Below are positions 45,155-53,989 of a DNA stretch of 64,000 nt, one piece after another. The stretch comes from Lichenibacterium dinghuense (GTDB lineage: Bacteria > Pseudomonadota > Alphaproteobacteria > Rhizobiales > Beijerinckiaceae). The stretch spans positions 4,041,501 through 4,105,500 of the forward strand of contig NZ_JAJLMN010000001.1 in the NCBI RefSeq assembly GCF_021730615.1, read 5' to 3'. Positions within the stretch are counted from its first letter, which is position 1. Every line of letters begins with the position of its first letter. The notes beneath the pieces are model-generated. The model saw nothing but the letters and a program-made list of their open reading frames with translations. It ran no database searches and had not been told where the DNA came from. Both the position numbers and the translations under genes were made by a program.

Positions 45155-46068
45155 AGTCCGTCCGGGAAGTCAGGCTGCGCAACCTATGCGACGTAGCAGC
45201 ATCATGACGGACGCAGCGTAGAGGAAGGCCTTTGCGGATGCGATTGTGGCCTCCGGATCCTTCCAGAGGCGTCGATTGCGGCTGATCCAGGCGAAGAAGC
45301 GCTCAACCACCCATCGCCGGGGGTGAACCACGAAGCCGACCTGCCCGGGTGGTTTGCGGACGATCTCGACGGCGATGAGCGTGGCGCTGTCCGGCTTGTC
45401 GCCGGCGTAGCCCGCGTCGGCGAAGGCCTTGGCGATGAAAGGATATGAACGGCGTGACTGCTTGAGCACCGGCACGGCCCCGTCGCGGTCCTGCACGTCG
45501 GCCGGCTGCGGGTCGAGCACCAGGGCGCGGCCGTCCGTGTCGACCAGGGCCTGGCGCTTGCGACCCTTCACCTTCTTGCCCGCGTCGTAGCCCCGCGGAC
45601 CGCCGCTCTCCGTGGTCTTCACGCTCTGGCTGTCGAGCACGGCCGCGGTGGGCGAAGCCTCTCGCCCGGCCCGCTCGCGATCCAGCATGACGAGATGGTG
45701 GTTGATGCCGGCGAACAGGCCCTCATCGCGCCACGCGCTGAAGTAGCCGTACACCGTGCTCTTCGGGGGCAGGTCCTTCGGCAACAGGCGCCAGGGAACG
45801 CCGCCCCGCAGCACATAGAAAATGCCGTTCACAATCTCCCGCAACGACCACAGCCGGGGCCGTCCGAGCGGGTTGCCGGGCGGCAACAGCGGTTCGATGA
45901 CGGCCCATTCGGCGTCGGTCAGATCGGTTGAGTAGCGGAGTTCGGAGCGGCTATGCTGCTCGCGGGTGGCCGGGGTCCACATGGCGGTTCCAGATCAGGT
46001 TTCAGCACCCTCCTGGAATCATCTCAGCCCCGGCCACTCAACCCCACGTGCCCTTATCGGACGGACAC
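45155..46068 (-). mobile_element. IS5-family element inside lysE-like gene
   Basis: About 914 bp. The left end reads AGTCCGTCCGGGAAG and the reverse complement of the right end GTGTCCGTCCGATAAGGG; shared core GTCCGTCCG and AAG. The flanks TGAG (left) and TAAG (right) look like an imperfect target duplication, so the exact ends may shift by one or two bases. It carries one full transposase. The same right-end sequence forms both ends of the MITE at 61829. Confidence 0.8.
45170..45982 (-). CDS. IS5-family transposase
   Basis: 270 residues. LTDAEWAVIEPLLPP starts the family; REIVNGIFYVLRGGVPWRLLPKDLPPKSTVYGYFSAWRDEG is the N-terminal DUF4096 domain; AAVLDSQSVKTTESGG gives the first catalytic Asp, FADAGYAGDK the second and PRRWVVERFFAWISRNRRLWKD the Glu motif. 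Single uninterrupted frame, so active enzyme is possible. Confidence 0.93.
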   Translation of the reverse strand: MWTPATREQHSRSELRYSTDLTDAEWAVIEPLLPPGNPLGRPRLWSLREIVNGIFYVLRGGVPWRLLPKDLPPKSTVYGYFSAWRDEGLFAGINHHLVMLDRERAGREASPTAAVLDSQSVKTTESGGPRGYDAGKKVKGRKRQALVDTDGRALVLDPQPADVQDRDGAVPVLKQSRRSYPFIAKAFADAGYAGDKPDSATLIAVEIVRKPPGQVGFVVHPRRWVVERFFAWISRNRRLWKDPEATIASAKAFLYAASVMMLLRRIGCAA

Positions 46069-46592
46069 TAAGGCAGGCCTGGGTGCAGGTCTTGGACTAG
46101 CAGGTGCAAGCTTCACCTGGACGGTCTTGGCCATTTTCGGCCTTGGTCTACTTCTCTCACATGCCATATGGGTTATTGAAGTAATCCGATTTGTTGGCGC
46201 AGTCTATCTTATTTATCTAGGCGTCAAGATGATACTTGACGCTAGAAAGCCTCTCGATCTGTTCTCCGCTGCGCGGCAGGTAAGCCCGTGGACTTCGATG
46301 AGAGAGGCCTACTTTGTCAGCATGGGAAATCCGAAATCCCTCGCCTTTTATGCTAGTATATTTGCGTTGATGGTCCCGCCTCACGCACCGTTCTGGTTCT
46401 ATGTGGCAACAGTAATGATAGCGACCTCAATTTCTGCTGTCTGGCACTGTGGTGTGGCCCTCATGTTTTCCAGTCTGGCTGTGCAGAGAGGCTTCGCAAA
46501 AGTCAAAACATCTGTGGAGACCGTAATAGGACTGTGCCTTGTGGGGATTGGAGGGAAGCTTCTGATCGAGACGTAACTCGATGTCGGTCCGG

Positions 46593-46667
46593 TTCGTTTG
46601 AGGTGTACCTCAAGCGGACCACTCGATCGGTTCGTTTTGGGTCTCAGGACCTCCCACTCGAAACGAA
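46593..46667. repeat. Near-palindrome copies 4 and 5 after the lysE-like gene
   Basis: 46593-46618 begins TTCGTTTGAGGTGTACCTCA and its arms are extended by GGTCC and GGACC outside. 46631-46667 begins TTCGTTTTGGGTCTCAGGAC and ends AAACGAA, a looser inverted repeat with a longer loop. The first starts 17 bases past the stop. Together they close the small-gene insert on its right side. Confidence 0.7.
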
Positions 46668-46757
46668 CTTTTCAAAACAGACCGTCCAAATCGAACTGGT
46701 CACGGGCCACAAATAGAGGTCCTCGCGCGCACGCGACACGCCGCCGAGGCCAGGCAC

Positions 46758-48611
46758 CTACGGCAGAAACCCCGTCGAGAACCACGGCACGGCGGCGATC
46801 AGCAGCAGCGTCACCGTGAGCACGCCGAGGTAGGGCCAGATCTTCCTGAGCGCCACGTCGGGGTGCACCCGGCCGATGGTGCAGGCCGTGTAGTAGCCGA
46901 GGCCGAAGGGCGGGGCGAAGAGGCCGATGCCCATCGCGAGGATGATCACGATGGCATAGTGCACCTCGTTGACGCCGATCTGACGCGCGATGGGGAACAG
47001 CAGCGGGCCGAACAGCACCATGGCGGGGATGCCCTCCAGCACCGAGCCCAGCACGATGAAGGCCGCGACCGAGATGGCGAGGAAGCCCCACTGGCCGCCC
47101 GGCACCGAGCCCATGGCGCGGGCCAGCGCGCCCGAGAAGCCCGACTGCGTCAGCGCCCAGGCCATGGAGGTCGCGGCGCCGATGATGAACAGGATGGCGC
47201 CCGACAGCGTCGCGGTCTCGACCAGGATCGGATAGGCGCGGCGCCAGTCGAACTGGCGGTAGAACAGGATGCCGACGATGATGCAGTAGGCGATGCCGAT
47301 CGTGGACACCTCCGTCGCGGTGGCGACGCCCTCGACCACCGCCGTGCGGATGATGACGGGGAGCACCAACGCGGGCAGGCCGACCAGGAAGGTGCGGCCC
47401 ACGGCGGACAGCGGGGCGCGCGCCGTCGCGGCCTCGCGGGTCCGCCCGCGCGCCAGGAAGGCCAGCGCCGCCGCCAGAACGAGGCCCGGCAGCAGGCCGC
47501 CGGTGAACAGCGCCGACACCGACACGCCGGTGACCGACGCGATGGCGATGAGCACCAGCGAGGGCGGGATGGTCTCCGCCATGGCGCCGGAGGCGGCGAG
47601 CAGCGACACCATCTCGCCCTCGTCGAGGCCGCGGCGCTTCATATCGGGGAACAGCACCGGCGCCACCGCGGCCATGTCGGCCGCCTTGGAGCCCGAGATG
47701 CCCGACACCAGCAGCATGCCCCCGAGCAGCACGTAAGAGAGGCCGCCGCGCACGTGCCCGATCAGCGCCGCCAGAAAGGCCACCATGGCGCGGGCCATGC
47801 CGGTCGCCTCGACGAGCAGGCCGAGCAGCACGAACAGCGGCACGGCGAGCAGGATGAGGGAACTCATGCCCTCGTCGAGCCGCCCCACCACCACGGCCAG
47901 CGGCGTCGAGCTCGTGGTGAGCAGGTAGGCGGCGGTGGCGAGGCCGAACGCGAAGGCGATCGGCACGCCGAGCAGCACGCCAACGCCCACCAGCGCGACG
48001 AAGAAGACGAGCAGGTTCCAGTTGCCCATGGCTGTCAGGGCCGGCGAGGCGACCCACAGCAGAGCCGCGACGGCGCCGAGCGCGAGGGCCGCCGCCGCGG
48101 CGTCGCGCCAGCCGAGGCGGGCGAGGCGCAGCAGCGAGATCAGCAGCATGAGGCCGATGCCGACCAGCATGGCATAGGCCCGCACCGAGCCGGGCCAGCC
48201 GAGCGCGGGCGTCTCGATGAAGCCCTGGTCCTCCACGTAGTCGCGGGCCGGGCCGACCAGCAGGCCGAGGAACAGCAGCGGCACGCCGACGCCGAGCGCC
48301 TCGAAGCGCGGCCGCCAGCGGGCCGGGAGCCGCGCCGTGACGGTGGACAGCCGCATGTGGGCCCCGCGCCGGAGCGCGATGGCGGCCCCCGCCATGGCGA
48401 GCCACAGGAACAGCAGGGACGCGACCTCGTCGCTCCACACCAGGGGCGCGTCGAACACGAAGCGGGACACGACGCCGAGCAGGAGGATGACGACCTCGGC
48501 CACGACCAGCACGGCGGCGGTCGCCTCCGTGACGAGGCCGACGGCGCGCTCGACCGCGTCGAGGGCGCGGCGGCCGGACGGCGCCGCGGACAGGGCGGCG
48601 GCGTGGCTCAC
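46758..48611 (-). CDS. TRAP transporter fused small/large permease (DctQM)
   Basis: 617 residues from GTG. Residues about 20-170 are the four-helix DctQ part (VVSRFVFDAPLVWSDEVASLLFLWLAMAGAAIALRRGAHMRL). From about 195 the DctM part follows (GVPIAFAFGLATAAYLL, GISGSKAADMAAVAPVLFPDMKRRG, SGAMAETIPPSLVLIAIASVTGVS, and NEVHYAIVIILAMGIGLFAPPFGLGYYTACTIG). It couples sodium flow to uptake of the substrate delivered by DctP. DctP lies on the opposite strand, converging on this gene across the small-gene insert. Confidence 0.93.
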   Translation of the reverse strand: MSHAAALSAAPSGRRALDAVERAVGLVTEATAAVLVVAEVVILLLGVVSRFVFDAPLVWSDEVASLLFLWLAMAGAAIALRRGAHMRLSTVTARLPARWRPRFEALGVGVPLLFLGLLVGPARDYVEDQGFIETPALGWPGSVRAYAMLVGIGLMLLISLLRLARLGWRDAAAAALALGAVAALLWVASPALTAMGNWNLLVFFVALVGVGVLLGVPIAFAFGLATAAYLLTTSSTPLAVVVGRLDEGMSSLILLAVPLFVLLGLLVEATGMARAMVAFLAALIGHVRGGLSYVLLGGMLLVSGISGSKAADMAAVAPVLFPDMKRRGLDEGEMVSLLAASGAMAETIPPSLVLIAIASVTGVSVSALFTGGLLPGLVLAAALAFLARGRTREAATARAPLSAVGRTFLVGLPALVLPVIIRTAVVEGVATATEVSTIGIAYCIIVGILFYRQFDWRRAYPILVETATLSGAILFIIGAATSMAWALTQSGFSGALARAMGSVPGGQWGFLAISVAAFIVLGSVLEGIPAMVLFGPLLFPIARQIGVNEVHYAIVIILAMGIGLFAPPFGLGYYTACTIGRVHPDVALRKIWPYLGVLTVTLLLIAAVPWFSTGFLP

Positions 48612-48774
48612 GGGCGCGAACCCCCGCGCGAGGGCGCGCGTGCGATGCCCGCGGCGTCGCCGGACCCGGCTGCGGCACTCATGGTTCCCCCCATCGGTCG
48701 GCGGCCCGCGGCCCGCCCGGGCGCCGTTCCGGCCGCTCCGTCGCCCGCGATGGTAGGGGGGGAACCGGCGGCTG

Positions 48775-50292
48775 TCACGCTTCCCGGACGAGGCGGTCGA
48801 CCTTGGCGGCGAGCGCCGCGAGATAGGCCGCGGGGTCGAGGTCGGAGCCGGTGGCGTCGCGCAGCAGGCGGGCGGGGCTGCGGCTCCGGCCGTGGCGGTG
48901 CAGGTGCTCGGCGAGCCAGCGCGCGAGCGGCGCGTAGTCGCCGCGCCCGAGCCCCTCGGCGACGGCCGGCTCGGCCGAGGCCGCGGCGAAGAACTGCGCC
49001 CCCATGACGTTGCCGAGCGTGTAGGTCGGGAAGGTGCCGAAGCCGCCCGACGACCAGTGCACGTCCTGCAGGCAGCCCTCGCGGTCGGTCGGCACGGCGA
49101 GGCCGAGCCGGTCCTGCATCGCCTCGGCCCAGGCGCCCGGCACGTCGCGCACCGCGAGCTCGCCCGCGATCAGCCGCGCCTCGATGTCGGTGCGCAGCAT
49201 GATGTGGGCGTCGTAGGTCAGCTCGTCGGCCTCGACGCGGATCAGGCTCGGCCGCGCGCGGTTGACGGCGCGCCAGAAGCCCTCCGCGTCCGCGTCCGCG
49301 AGCTGGTCGGGGAAGCGGCTCGCGAACTCGTCGAAGTGCAGGTCCCAGAAGGCGGCGGAGCGGCCGACGCGGTTCTCCAGCAGGCGCGACTGCGACTCGT
49401 GCAGCCCGAGGCTCGCGCCCGCCAGGGCGTTGAGGTTGCGCAGGTCGGTGGCCGCCACGGTGCGCGACAGCGCGGGGTCGACGCTCTGCTCGTAGAGGCC
49501 GTGGCCGGCCTCGTGCCACACGGCGAAGAGCCCGCCGGGCAGCCAGTCCTCGCGGAAGCGGCCGGTGATGCGCACGTCGTCGCGCCCCATCGAGACCTCG
49601 AAGGGGTGGACGGTGTCGTCGAGCCGCCCGCGCGCGAGGTCGTAGCCGAAGCGGCCCGCCATCTCGAGCGCGAAGGCGCGCTGCTCCGCGACCGGGTAGC
49701 GCCGCGCGAGCCAGGCCGGCTCGGGCCCGGCGCCCGCCAGCGCGCGCCGGAGCAGCGGGCGGATGCCGGCCTCCAGCGCGGCGTAGAGCGGCGCGAGCCG
49801 CGCCAGCGTCATGCCGGGCTCGTGGAGGCCGACGAGGGCGTCGTAGGGGTGGGCCTCGTAGCCCAGCGCCTCGGCCCACTCGCGCCTGATCGCGACCGTG
49901 CGCTCCAGGAAGGGGCGGAAGGTCGCGAAGTCGTCGGCGGCGCGGCACGCGGCCCAGGCCGCCTGGGCGGGGCCGCGCAGCTCCGCCGCGGCCTCGACGA
50001 GGCGCGCGGGCAGGCGGCGCAGGCTCGCGACCGCCGCCTCGGCGCCTTCGATGAGGGTGCGGCGCGGGTCCGCCTCCGGCACGGCCGCGCGGGCTTCGTC
50101 GAGCGCGGCCCGCATGTCGTCGCCGGTGGCGAGGTCGCGCGCGATGCCGAGCAGCGTCGCGCTCTGCCGCCCGCGCGCCGCGGCGCCGGCCGGCGGCATG
50201 CCGGTGCGGGCGTCCCAGGCGAGCAGGTTCACGGCGCAGAGCACGTCGTTGATCCGGCCCATCAGCGCGTCGAAGCGCTCCGTGCCCGCCAT
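48775..50292 (-). CDS. M32-family metallocarboxypeptidase (Taq type)
   Basis: 505 residues, typical length. VWHEAGHGLYEQSVDP is HExxH; LGLHESQSRLLENRVGRS the third-ligand motif HES/GQ; DELTYDAHIMLRTDIEARLI and DVHWSSGGFGTFPTYTLGN further M32 signatures. It removes C-terminal residues from peptides in the cytosol with a bound metal, usually zinc or cobalt. It is divergent from the DUF1826 gene, whose upstream region has a Zur-like box. Confidence 0.93.
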   Translation of the reverse strand: MAGTERFDALMGRINDVLCAVNLLAWDARTGMPPAGAAARGRQSATLLGIARDLATGDDMRAALDEARAAVPEADPRRTLIEGAEAAVASLRRLPARLVEAAAELRGPAQAAWAACRAADDFATFRPFLERTVAIRREWAEALGYEAHPYDALVGLHEPGMTLARLAPLYAALEAGIRPLLRRALAGAGPEPAWLARRYPVAEQRAFALEMAGRFGYDLARGRLDDTVHPFEVSMGRDDVRITGRFREDWLPGGLFAVWHEAGHGLYEQSVDPALSRTVAATDLRNLNALAGASLGLHESQSRLLENRVGRSAAFWDLHFDEFASRFPDQLADADAEGFWRAVNRARPSLIRVEADELTYDAHIMLRTDIEARLIAGELAVRDVPGAWAEAMQDRLGLAVPTDREGCLQDVHWSSGGFGTFPTYTLGNVMGAQFFAAASAEPAVAEGLGRGDYAPLARWLAEHLHRHGRSRSPARLLRDATGSDLDPAAYLAALAAKVDRLVREA

Positions 50293-50417
50293 GCGATCGT
50301 CCTTCGGAAGGGGAGGGGCGCGGGGAGCGCCGGGCCGCCGGACGGTAGGCGGGCGCTTCTCGCCGTGTCAACGCCGCGCGAGCGCCTTGCGCGCCCATCG
50401 ATGGCGGGTTACGATAC

Positions 50418-50430
50418 GTTATAACATAAT
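50418..50430. promoter_or_regulatory. Possible Zur-binding box upstream of DUF1826 gene
   Basis: GTTATAACATAAT lies 9 bases before the ATG at 50440. The GTTATAAC core is a perfect palindrome and the AT-rich site stands out in GC-rich DNA. It resembles the zinc-uptake-regulator consensus built on TGTTATA and TATAACA half-sites. DUF1826 genes are often found near zinc genes, which supports the idea but does not prove it. Confidence 0.45.
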
Positions 50431-50439
50431 GAGATCGGC

Positions 50440-51114
50440 ATGGCGCAAACCTCCTTCCCGGCCCGCGGCGGCGAGATCCGCCCGTCTCCGCGCCCCGCCG
50501 CCGCGCGCTCCGGCCCGGTGGTGCTGATGCCGCGGCGGGTGCCCGGCGGCGTGCTGGCGACGCTGGACGCCCTGCCGGCCGAGGCGCTGCCGCGGATGGA
50601 CTACGAGGGTCCCGTGTCGGGGCTCCGGCGGGCGATGCGCGCGTCGCTCGCCGCGCGGCTGCCGCGGCCGCGCTGGCTCGCCAACTGGCTGCTCGACGAC
50701 GTGCTCGACCACGCCGCCCTGATGGCCGAGCTGACGGGCGCCCCCGCGCTCCGGGCGGTGCTCGACGCCCCCGGCGGCGGGCCGGACAGGTCGTTCGCCG
50801 CCGCGGCGGGACGGTGCCGCCTCGTCACCGCCTATCGCGGGGCCGGCTTCGACTGGCTGCCGCCGCGCGCCGCGGCGGGCCTGCCCGGGGGCGAGGCGCC
50901 GCCCGCCTCCCTGCTGCGGCGCCTGCCGCGCGGCGACGTGGCGGTCTTTCGGGGCGGCGCCGACCCCGGCGCGCGGGGCGTGGCGCACCGCGCCGCCTCC
51001 GGCCCCGGCACGCCGCTGCTGCTCACGATCGACGCGGCCGGGACGGTCCGGCGCCCCGCCGCCGCCTGCGCGGAGCGGCCGGCCGGCCGGGGCGCTGCAG
51101 TAGCGGGAGGCTAG
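50440..51114 (+). CDS. DUF1826-family protein
   Basis: 224 residues. The central and C-terminal pattern (LVTAYRGAGFDWLPP, RLPRGDVAVFRGG, GVAHRAASGPGTPLLLTIDA) is that of DUF1826, a cytosolic family of unknown function often associated with zinc-responsive genes. An upstream palindrome resembles a Zur box. The stop codon shares the bases CTAG with the stop of the convergent HAD gene, an antisense overlap of four bases. Confidence 0.7.
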   Translation: MAQTSFPARGGEIRPSPRPAAARSGPVVLMPRRVPGGVLATLDALPAEALPRMDYEGPVSGLRRAMRASLAARLPRPRWLANWLLDDVLDHAALMAELTGAPALRAVLDAPGGGPDRSFAAAAGRCRLVTAYRGAGFDWLPPRAAAGLPGGEAPPASLLRRLPRGDVAVFRGGADPGARGVAHRAASGPGTPLLLTIDAAGTVRRPAAACAERPAGRGAAVAGG

Positions 51115-51770
51115 CCCCCGAACAGCCGCTCCTCGACGCCTTCCCAGTCTCGCTCGACGTAGAGGGCGCCGGCTTCGGCGAGGGCGTCGGCGTGGTGGGG
51201 CTCGATGTGGCTGCCGCCGGCGAAGCCGATCGCCCGCATGCCGGCCGCGATCGCCCCCATGACGCCGAAGCGCGAATCCTCGATCACCACGCAGCGCGAC
51301 GGCTCCGCCCCCATGGTGGCGGCGGCGAACAGGAACAGGTCGGGCTCGGGCTTGCCGCGCGCCACCTGGCTCGACGAGAACAGGTTTTCGCCGAAGAAGG
51401 GCAGCAGCCCGGTCAGGTGCAGCGAGTTGCGGATGCGGTCCGGCCCCGACGAGGAGGCGACGCAGCGCGGCACGTCCGGGTGGCGGCGCAGGAAGTCGGC
51501 GAGGCCCGGCATGGGCTTCAGCTCCCGCTCGAAGCGCTCGCGCGTGGCGGGCCAGATGCGCGCCGACACCTCCATCGGGATGTCGTGGCCGGTCTCCTCC
51601 GACACCTTGAGCATGATGTCGGCCTGCTTCATGCCGAAGTAGCGCGCGATCATGGCGTAGGTGGCGGGCACGCCGGCCTCGTTCAGCACCGACACCACGC
51701 CGCCGATCGACAGCACCTCGCTGTCGACCAGCACGCCGTCGCAGTCGAACACGATCAGGTCTGGATGCAT
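51111..51770 (-). CDS. HAD-superfamily phosphatase, beta-phosphoglucomutase/phosphoglycolate type
   Basis: 219 residues. LIVFDCDGVLVDSEVLS is HAD motif I (DxDGVLxDSE), CVASSSGPDRIRNSL motif II, GKPEPDLFLFAA motif III and CVVIEDSRFGVMGAIAAGM motif IV. The alpha-helical cap between motifs I and II is type C1. Small phosphosugars or nucleotides are usual substrates; the precise one cannot be read. ATG 51770 is directly before the motif I strand. Confidence 0.9.
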   Translation of the reverse strand: MHPDLIVFDCDGVLVDSEVLSIGGVVSVLNEAGVPATYAMIARYFGMKQADIMLKVSEETGHDIPMEVSARIWPATRERFERELKPMPGLADFLRRHPDVPRCVASSSGPDRIRNSLHLTGLLPFFGENLFSSSQVARGKPEPDLFLFAAATMGAEPSRCVVIEDSRFGVMGAIAAGMRAIGFAGGSHIEPHHADALAEAGALYVERDWEGVEERLFGG

Positions 51771-52019
51771 CCCGGGGTCCCTTGGGTTTCCTGCGGAGCG
51801 CCCTCTTGGCAGGTTCGGGGCTCGGGTGAAAGCGCGCGGGGTCCGGCCGCGGTTGCCTGATCCGGCCCCGCCGCCCGGAGCGGCCGCCGCCGGCCCCGGC
51901 TCGCGGCGTCGGCCCCGGTTTTCGTCTTTTGCGGGCGTCCTCACGCGATCAGGTGATTCCACCCGGTCGCGATCTGCTCTAATCGGGGCACCATCGACCG
52001 TCGCCGTGAGTGTACCCCC

Positions 52020-52271
52020 ATGCAGGCCCGCGTTTCCGTCACGCTGAAGACCGGCGTCCTCGACCCCCAGGGCAAGGCCATCGAGGGGGCGCTGCACTCG
52101 CTCGGCCACGCCGGCGTGAAGAGCGTGCGCCAGGGCAAGATCTTCGACGTGGAGCTGGAGGGCGCGGACCGCGCGGGCGCCGAGGCGGAGCTGAAGCGCG
52201 TCTGCGAGGCGCTGCTCGCCAACACGGTGATCGAGGACTACGCGATCAGCGTCGAGGGAGCGGCGGCGTGA
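52020..52271 (+). CDS. purS: Phosphoribosylformylglycinamidine synthase, PurS subunit
   Basis: 83 residues, the normal PurS length. [45 protein letters not shown] is the complete family pattern. PurS, PurQ and PurL form the FGAM synthase complex in purine synthesis. The TGA overlaps the purQ GTG (GTGA). purL is not in the window directly after purQ. Confidence 0.94.
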   Translation: MQARVSVTLKTGVLDPQGKAIEGALHSLGHAGVKSVRQGKIFDVELEGADRAGAEAELKRVCEALLANTVIEDYAISVEGAAA

Positions 52272-52951
52272 AGGCGGCGGTCGTCGTCTTCCCCGGCGTC
52301 AACCGCGACCGCGACGTCGCCCGCGCGCTGCGGCTCGCGTCCGGCGCCGAGCCCGCCAGGGTGTGGCACACGGAGACGGGCCTGCCCGCGGGCACGGACC
52401 TCGTCGTCCTGCCGGGCGGCTTCTCCTACGGCGACTACCTGCGCTGCGGCGCCATCGCGGCGCGCTCGCCGGTGATGGACGCGGTGCGGACCCACGCGGC
52501 GCGCGGCGGCCGGGTGCTGGCCATCTGCAACGGCTTCCAGGTGGCCTGCGAGGCGGGGCTGCTGCCCGGCGTGCTGATGCGCAACGCCGACCTCCACTTC
52601 GTGTGCCGCATGCAGCACCTCAGCGTCGAGCGCGCCGACACGCCCTTCACCCGCGCCTACGCGAAGGGCCAGGTGATCGAGGTGCCGGTGGCCCACGGCG
52701 AGGGCAACTACGCGGCCGACGATAACACGGTGGCGCGGCTCGAGGGCGAGGGCCGCGTGGCCTTCCGCTACTGCGGCCCGGAGGGCGACCCGGCCCACGG
52801 CACGAGCCCCAACGGCTCGCGCAACCACATCGCCGGCATCTATTCGGAGAACCTCAACGTTCTCGGCATGATGCCCCACCCCGAGAACGCCGTGGAAGCG
52901 CTGGCGGGCGGCGAGGGCGGCCGGGGCCTGTTCGCGAGCCTGATGGGGTAG
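52268..52951 (+). CDS. purQ: Phosphoribosylformylglycinamidine synthase, PurQ glutaminase subunit
   Basis: 227 residues. [17 protein letters not shown] begins the class I amidotransferase; [20 protein letters not shown] and [19 protein letters not shown] carry the oxyanion and nucleophilic Cys; [10 protein letters not shown] the His and Glu of the triad. It releases ammonia from glutamine for PurL. GTG start overlaps the purS stop, so expression is coupled. Confidence 0.95.
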   Translation: MKAAVVVFPGVNRDRDVARALRLASGAEPARVWHTETGLPAGTDLVVLPGGFSYGDYLRCGAIAARSPVMDAVRTHAARGGRVLAICNGFQVACEAGLLPGVLMRNADLHFVCRMQHLSVERADTPFTRAYAKGQVIEVPVAHGEGNYAADDNTVARLEGEGRVAFRYCGPEGDPAHGTSPNGSRNHIAGIYSENLNVLGMMPHPENAVEALAGGEGGRGLFASLMG

Positions 52952-53030
52952 GGCGAGGCCCTTCCCCGGATTGACCCGCGCGGGCGCTGCGTTGTAGCCT
53001 CCGCGCCTGTCACGGGCTCCGGCTCGCGAC

Positions 53031-53115
53031 GCCCCTGTGGCGGAATCGGTAGACGCGCTCGACTCAAAATCGAGTTCCGCAAGGAGTGCTGGTTCGATCC
53101 CGGCCAGGGGCACCA
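53031..53115 (+). tRNA. tRNA-Leu (anticodon CAA)
   Basis: The 85-base sequence folds as a class II tRNA. Acceptor arms GCCCCTG and CAGGGGC pair, the anticodon arm CTCGA-CTCAAAA-TCGAG places CAA in the loop, there is a long variable arm around TTCCGCAAGGAGT, and the T arm holds GGTTCGATCCC. CCA is encoded at the end. The island to the right starts at once after it, the typical site for tyrosine-recombinase integration. Confidence 0.95.
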
Positions 53116-53197
53116 AGGGTTCTTCGGAATTCGTCTGCTTTTGCAATGACTTAGGTTCGTTTTCGAATCAGCTTTGAGCGCCTCGTGGTAACACACG

Positions 53198-53856
53198 ATG
53201 GTGGCACAGGTGGCAATAGTCGTATTCGAATCGTCTTCACTCACCCTGAAATTGAAGCACGTTGAACGTAAAGCTGACGGCTCCTTCCAATACCGGCGAA
53301 GGATTCCAAAGCCTCTGCAGAAGCATTACTCCGAGAAAACCTTCTTTGTACGATCGATGGGCAGATCCATTGATAAAATCCAAGAGTTATCCGTTGGCCT
53401 GACGGAGAAGCTTGATAGGGACTGGTCTGCTCTGAAAGGCGGGGAGCCGCCGATTTTAGATCTTAACACTCCATTTGCCTCCAGAGTGGCACCGCTACAT
53501 ATCTCGTGCGGAAAAGATCTTCCGATACAGACAGCGCTGAGTCTGACCTCCTCATTGTCTCTGTATCTCGGATTGCATCCTAAAGGAACGCAGAAGAAGT
53601 TTAGAGAAGACAATGAGAGGGTAGTGAAGGCCTTAACAGACCGCATTGGAGATTTGGCTCTGGCGTCGATCACTCGATCTCACGCCGAGGACTACAGAGA
53701 TAATGCTCTGAAATCACAATCTACATCTACGGTGCGTAGAAATCTTCACGCGCTCACCGCGATTGTGAACAAGGCTCGGAAGGAAAAACAGCTCCAGATA
53801 CTCAATCCATTTGAAGGGCTTGGGATCGTTGGAGAGGGGGAAGATGGCGCCAAGCG
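53198..53856 (+). pseudogene. Tyrosine recombinase (phage-type integrase), 3' part lost at an IS21 element
   Basis: About 220 residues remain. VERKADGSFQYRRRIPKPLQKHYSEKTFFVRSMG is the N-terminal DUF6538-like region of integrases; SLYLGLHPKGTQKKFREDNERVVKALTDRIGDLALASITRSHAEDYRDNAL is the SAM-like core-binding domain, and TSTVRRNLHALTAIVNKARKEKQLQILNPFEGL closes it. The catalytic domain with R-H-R-Y is missing because an IS21 element begins at 53857. No continuation is seen beyond the right end at 56337, so a deletion accompanied or followed the insertion. It lies 83 bp past tRNA-Leu and probably integrated the island. Confidence 0.85.
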
Positions 53857-53989
53857 TGTCAATCGGCGTTGAAATTTGACCCCCTATCGGCGTCCAATGT
53901 TGACCCCCTTGCTGCAATCTGAGGCGGTAGCGGCCGCCCGGCGAAGCGGGTCAGGGTTGCGCAGCCGGGCGGCTGCGGTGGCGTGATGC

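Larger units (their letters stand above)
45041..46576 (+). pseudogene. LysE/RhtB-type amino-acid exporter gene interrupted by an IS5-type element
   Basis: The ATG at 45041 begins MDYVGSLATLSGIIAISAISPGPNFVIV, the LysE-family start with PGPN. The frame runs to about 45154, where the IS5-type element starts, and resumes at 46070 (KAGLGAGLGLAGASFTWTVLAIFGLG) to the stop at 46574-46576. Removing the element joins ...RGSR to (E/K)AGLGAG in frame, giving about 207 residues with six hydrophobic segments. The family exports amino acids. Lower GC than neighbours. Confidence 0.85.

Noticed and set aside
43591-46667. Palindromes of the small-gene insert read as integron attC sites
   Set aside because: The copies lack clear GTTRRRY and RYYYAAC core sites, the genes point in both directions and no integron integrase is present, so I call them only related palindromes.
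46672-48678. 668-codon frame overlapping the TRAP permease
   Set aside because: It is an Arg/Ala/Gly-rich out-of-phase shadow; the DctQM frame has clear transmembrane motifs.
53154-53170. GGTTCGTTTTCGAATC as a sixth copy of the 26-bp palindrome family
   Set aside because: It shares only TTCGTTTT and lacks the GGGT-ACCC core.
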